A stretch of 64,000 nucleotides of DNA from SVFI01 sp964519385 (GTDB lineage Bacteria; Bacillota; Clostridia; Lachnospirales; Lachnospiraceae), in the NCBI GenBank assembly GCA_964519385.1, contig CAZFLR010000001.1, forward strand, positions 124,001 through 188,000. Direction: 5' to 3'. The translations under genes and the position numbers were made by a program. The notes beneath the pieces are model-generated. The model was not told where the DNA came from and searched no databases. It saw nothing but the letters and a program-made list of their open reading frames with translations. Position 1 is the first letter of the stretch, and each line of letters opens with the position of its first letter. Positions 60,768 through 64,000 of the stretch are shown here, piece by piece.

Positions 60768-60812
60768 GACGCACAGCTTTTGGAGGAAATCTTCCCGGAA
60801 AATCTGTGCGTC
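60768..60812 (-). repeat. Imperfect long hairpin upstream of the mbl promoter
   Basis: A 9-base perfect arm pair (GACGCACAG 60768-60776 with CTGTGCGTC 60804-60812) is extended inward by TTTT/AAAA and GGAA/TTCC with a 3-base tip loop and small internal mismatches. No T-run directly follows on the minus strand, so it does not look like a normal terminator. Its role is unknown. Confidence 0.55.
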
Positions 60813-60910
60813 CATGCCTTGATATACTGTTTCATTTCAACTTGTTCGTAAATGTTATCGGTCAATCCCGTGAAAAACTTTAGAGGCATTTTTATTTTTT
60901 CGTATTTTTA

Positions 60911-63751
60911 TTATTTATCCTTCTCCAGCATTTTTCCGATATAAATGCCTGTATAAGAGGACGGATTCGAGGCAACCTCCTCCGGTGTTCCCTGCGCAAC
61001 GATTTCTCCTCCGCGCTCACCGCCTTCCGGACCGATATCGATAATATAATCGGCCGTCTTAATCACATCGAGGTTGTGTTCAATGACAAGCACTGTATTT
61101 CCTCCGTCCGTCAGCCTGTGCAGAATCTCGACAAGTTTGTGCACATCTGCAAAATGAAGTCCGGTTGTCGGCTCATCCAGAATATAAATCGTTTTTCCGG
61201 TACTTCGCTTTGAAAGCTCCGTCGCAAGCTTGACCCTCTGTGCTTCTCCTCCCGAGAGTGTTGTCGAAGGCTGTCCGAGTGTGACATAGGACAGACCCAC
61301 GTCATAGAGTGTCTGTATCTTTCTGTGTATCTGCGGCAGATTCTCAAAAAATCCAAGTGCCTCTTCCACTGTCATGTCAAGCACATCCGCAATACTTTTT
61401 CCTTTATATTTCACATCCAGCGTCTCTCGGTTGTATCTCTTTCCGCCGCAGACCTCACACGGTACATATACATCCGGCAAAAAGTGCATTTCTATCTTGA
61501 GGATTCCGTCACCGCCGCAGGCTTCACATCTTCCGCCTTTCACGTTAAAGCTGAAACGTCCCTTCTTATATCCCTTTGCTTTCGCATCCTGTGTGGAGGC
61601 AAACAAATCTCTTATCTGGTCAAAAACCCCCGTATAAGTTGCCGGATTGGAACGCGGTGTTCTTCCAATCGGTGACTGGTCAATATCAATCACCTTGTCA
61701 AGCCGCTCCATTCCCTTAATGTCCTTGTGTCTGCCCGGCACCGTGAGTGCACGGTTCAGCTCTCTTGCCAGTCTCTTGTAAACAATTTCATTTACAAGTG
61801 AAGACTTTCCGGAACCGGAAACTCCGGTCACACAGGTCATTACACCCAGCGGAATTTTTACATCGATATTTTTTAAATTATTTTCGGCCGCTCCGATTAC
61901 CTTAAGGTAACCCGTTGCACGCTTCCGTATTTTCGGTACAGGGATTTTCTTCTCTCCGCTCAGATACTGTCCTGTTATGGACTGAGGTATCTTCATGATA
62001 TCCTCGGCTCGTCCCTCGGCAATCACCTCGCCTCCGTGACTTCCGGCTCCCGGACCGATATCGACAATCCAGTCCGCCTCTCTCATCGTGTCCTCATCAT
62101 GTTCTACCACAATCAGAGTATTCCCGAGATCTCTGAGTCTCTTTAATGCTCCGAGAAGCTTGTCATTATCTCTCTGATGCAGACCGATACTCGGCTCATC
62201 CAGAATATAGCACACACCGACAAGCCCGGAACCTATCTGGGTTGCAAGACGTATACGCTGTGCCTCCCCGCCGGAGAGCGTTCCTGTTCCTCTGGAAAGT
62301 GACAGATATTCCAGACCGACATTCACCAGAAATCCGACTCTGTTTTTGATTTCTTTTATGATACGGCTTCCGATTATCTGCTGCTGTTTCGTGAGCTCAA
62401 GATTTTCCAAAAATTCATGCAGACGCAGGATTGACATGGAAGTAATCTCATGAATATTCTTATCCGCAATCGTCACTGCAAGCGATTCTTTTTTCAGACG
62501 CATGCCTCCGCATTCCTGACACGGAGTGATGCTCATAAACGACTCGTACTCCTGCTTCATCGTTTCTGATGACGTTTCGCGGTATCTGCGGTTCACGCTC
62601 TTAATCAGTCCCTCAAATGCGACCGGATAAATCCCCTTTCCGCGCTGCCCTTCATAATAAACCTCGACCTCTTCACCATCCGTTCCGTAAATCAGGATAT
62701 CTCTTATTTTCTTCGGATAGTCCCTGAACGGTGTGTCCAGACTGAAATCATAGCGTTTACATAGAGCCTGTAAAATAGCATTCGTAAAGCTTCCCTTCTG
62801 ATAGCAGGACTGCCATCCCGTCACGGCAATTGCCCCCTGATTAATGCTGAGAGATTCATCCGGAATCATAAGCTCCGGCGTAAATTCCATCTTATATCCG
62901 AGTCCGAAACATACCGGACACGCGCCGAACGGATTGTTAAAGGAAAAGCTTCTCGGTTCAATCTCATCAATGCTGACTCCGCAGTCAGGGCAGGAAAAGC
63001 TCTGGCTGAAGTTCAGCATTCCGCCCTCTCCCGTATCCACGACAAGCAGACCATCCGCCAGCTCCAGCGCATTCTCCACCGAGCCCGTCAGACGTTTCTC
63101 AATCCCCTCTTTCATAATCAGGCGGTCCACAACAATTTCTATCGTATGCTTGATATTTTTGTCTAATTTAATCTCTTCCGAAAGCTCATACAGATTTCCG
63201 TCAATACGCACCCTTACATAACCGCTTCTCTTCGCACGCTCAAGCACCTTGACATGCTCGCCCTTGCGTCCGCGCACAATCGGAGCAAGAATCTGCAGAC
63301 GGGTTCTCTCCGGAAGCGTCATAATCTGATCCACCATCTGGTCAACCGTCTGCTTTGCAATCACCTTTCCGCACTTCGGACAATGCGGAATACCCACACG
63401 CGCATACAGCAGACGGAAATAATCATAAATTTCCGTAACTGTTCCGACGGTGGAACGGGGGTTCCGGTTGGTCGATTTCTGGTCGATGGAAATTGCCGGT
63501 GAAAGTCCCTCAATGTTTTCAACATCCGGCTTCTCCATCTGCCCGAGAAACATTCTTGCATATGAGGACAAAGACTCCATATAGCGTCTCTGACCCTCAG
63601 CATAAATCGTATCAAAGGCAAGAGATGACTTTCCCGATCCCGATAATCCGGTCAGAACCACCAGTTCATTTCTCGGTATGTCTAAATCAATATTTTTTAA
63701 ATTATGCTCTTTTGCACCGCGTATTTTTATAAGTTCTTTCTTTTCGTTCAT
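60911..63751 (-). CDS. uvrA: Excinuclease ABC subunit A
   Basis: The 946-residue protein is UvrA, the damage-recognition ATPase of nucleotide excision repair. Both ABC modules are intact: Walker A LTGLSGSGKSSLAF (about 33-46) and TGVSGSGKSSLVNE, signatures RGTGTLSGGEAQRI and TTLSGGEAQRVKLA. Zinc-finger cysteines are seen in CPKCG, CPDCG, CQECGG, and the C-terminal CEACGGDG with CEVCGGKRY. It starts MNEKKELIKIRGAKEHNLKN. UvrB is not next to it in the window. Normal length. Confidence 0.97.
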   Translation of the reverse strand: MNEKKELIKIRGAKEHNLKNIDLDIPRNELVVLTGLSGSGKSSLAFDTIYAEGQRRYMESLSSYARMFLGQMEKPDVENIEGLSPAISIDQKSTNRNPRSTVGTVTEIYDYFRLLYARVGIPHCPKCGKVIAKQTVDQMVDQIMTLPERTRLQILAPIVRGRKGEHVKVLERAKRSGYVRVRIDGNLYELSEEIKLDKNIKHTIEIVVDRLIMKEGIEKRLTGSVENALELADGLLVVDTGEGGMLNFSQSFSCPDCGVSIDEIEPRSFSFNNPFGACPVCFGLGYKMEFTPELMIPDESLSINQGAIAVTGWQSCYQKGSFTNAILQALCKRYDFSLDTPFRDYPKKIRDILIYGTDGEEVEVYYEGQRGKGIYPVAFEGLIKSVNRRYRETSSETMKQEYESFMSITPCQECGGMRLKKESLAVTIADKNIHEITSMSILRLHEFLENLELTKQQQIIGSRIIKEIKNRVGFLVNVGLEYLSLSRGTGTLSGGEAQRIRLATQIGSGLVGVCYILDEPSIGLHQRDNDKLLGALKRLRDLGNTLIVVEHDEDTMREADWIVDIGPGAGSHGGEVIAEGRAEDIMKIPQSITGQYLSGEKKIPVPKIRKRATGYLKVIGAAENNLKNIDVKIPLGVMTCVTGVSGSGKSSLVNEIVYKRLARELNRALTVPGRHKDIKGMERLDKVIDIDQSPIGRTPRSNPATYTGVFDQIRDLFASTQDAKAKGYKKGRFSFNVKGGRCEACGGDGILKIEMHFLPDVYVPCEVCGGKRYNRETLDVKYKGKSIADVLDMTVEEALGFFENLPQIHRKIQTLYDVGLSYVTLGQPSTTLSGGEAQRVKLATELSKRSTGKTIYILDEPTTGLHFADVHKLVEILHRLTDGGNTVLVIEHNLDVIKTADYIIDIGPEGGERGGEIVAQGTPEEVASNPSSYTGIYIGKMLEKDK

Positions 63752-63765
63752 GTCACACCTTCGTA

Positions 63766-64000
63766 TTACTCATATATAATATCCGCCAGCTTCACATAGG
63801 CATATAAATCATCCACAAATGCCCTCTCCGCATTTTCATAAACCACAACATCCGGACTGAGGGTTTCTACATAATACTGCATACGTTCATAATTTTGTCT
63901 GGAAATCATATACACCTCTTTATAGCGGTAAGAAAAATACTGCCAATTGTCCTGCAGGAAGCTGTCCTGAAAAATCAGAATCGTCTCATCCGACAACGCA
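63766..64000 (-). CDS. C-terminal part of a probable DHHW/AlgX-like protein, cut by window edge
   Basis: The last 77 codons of a gene that continues beyond 64000 are present on the minus strand, ending 14 bases before uvrA. The segment ETILIFQDSF (the Asp-Ser of an SGNH-like region), then RYKEVYMISRQNY and SPDVVVYENAER, resembles the C terminus of the DHHW/AlgX-AlgJ family of surface glycan acetylation proteins, which work with membrane acyltransferases. The frame has no start inside the window; the first apparent Met is a TTG, so this is only a fragment. The identification rests on short motifs. Confidence 0.55.
   Translation of the reverse strand, partial: ALSDETILIFQDSFLQDNWQYFSYRYKEVYMISRQNYERMQYYVETLSPDVVVYENAERAFVDDLYAYVKLADIIYE

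Larger units (their letters stand above)
60587..60910. other. Gene-free interval between uvrA and mbl
   Basis: This 324-base stretch holds no convincing gene. It contains the mbl promoter, a small hairpin in the mbl leader (AGCGGG/CCCGCT at 60624-60652), and an imperfect 45-base hairpin (60768-60812) with a neighbouring small palindrome (CTTGTAAAAACAAG at 60748-60761). A 90-codon open frame on the minus strand crosses it, but it has no ribosome site, contains the promoter and hairpin, and looks fortuitous. No terminator-like T-run follows the uvrA stop clearly. Confidence 0.6.

Noticed and set aside
60768..60812. Calling the long hairpin a uvrA terminator
   Set aside because: It lies about 100 bases after the uvrA stop and is not directly followed by a T-run on the minus strand.
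60617..60889. A 90-codon open frame on the minus strand between uvrA and mbl
   Set aside because: It contains the mbl promoter and the hairpin, has no ribosome site and no familiar composition.
1..64000. Mobile elements, CRISPR arrays, rRNA and tRNA genes
   Set aside because: No transposase or integrase frame, no regularly spaced direct repeats and no tRNA- or rRNA-like sequence was seen on reading the window; the AT-rich cassette has no visible element boundaries.

Overview
The window reads as chromosomal DNA of a flagellated, Gram-positive Clostridia bacterium, most probably Lachnospiraceae of the Roseburia/Agathobacter/Butyrivibrio kind. The grounds are low to moderate GC with AT-rich gene islands, the Bacillus-like order mbl-flhO-flhP followed by a rod-binding FlgJ-type gene, the comFC-yvyF pair, the cdaA-cdaR-glmM operon, a Spo0A-type DNA-binding domain and strong AGGAGG-type ribosome sites. 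The species cannot be named from the sequence alone. I saw no rRNA, tRNA, CRISPR array, transposase or integrase.

Region A (1-16606, all minus) is one long surface-polysaccharide operon. It starts at a promoter near 16633-16674 and runs neuB, priming glycosylphosphotransferase, Wzz-type chain-length protein, Alg14/Alg13-like transferase pair, epimerase, glycosyltransferases, hexapeptide acetyltransferases, membrane acyltransferase, Wzy-like polymerase, sialyltransferase-superfamily enzyme, Wzx flippase, second membrane acyltransferase and a CMP-sialate synthetase cut by the left edge. It should make an acylated polymer containing a nonulosonic (sialic-type) acid. Its distal half is visibly more AT-rich than its head.

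Region B (16689-18880) holds a stand-alone Spo0A C-terminal domain gene with two 0A-box-like sites and a tiny upstream ORF, manC, and a divergent YuiD-like gene. Region C (18923-31247) has an FdtA/FdtB deoxy-amino-sugar pair with a GtrB-like transferase, a second flippase plus second sialyltransferase-superfamily enzyme, two large GT-C-like membrane proteins, and three consecutive membrane acyltransferases. Region D (31251-47080) continues the glycan genes: a GT-C tandem pair, RmlD, DUF2304 plus its GT2 partner, several GT2/GT4 enzymes, a fucosyltransferase-like orphan, a DUF3048 lipoprotein, a GT39/83 enzyme and a DUF2142 protein with a companion.

Region E (47100-64000, all minus) is conserved core: leuA, HPr, glmM-cdaR-cdaA, two uncharacterised membrane proteins, yvyF, comFC, recD2, flagellar rod genes, mbl, uvrA, and the end of a probable DHHW/AlgX-like gene cut by the right edge.

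The most unusual items are the receiver-less Spo0A-like regulator with its own 0A-like boxes, uORF and A7 tract between two polysaccharide gene sets; a NeuB lacking both the SAF domain and a usual active-site Glu; a Wzz protein fused to a degenerate tyrosine-kinase domain; an FdtA with HAN in place of HAH; and a GT-C pair with one copy that has lost its likely catalytic Asp.
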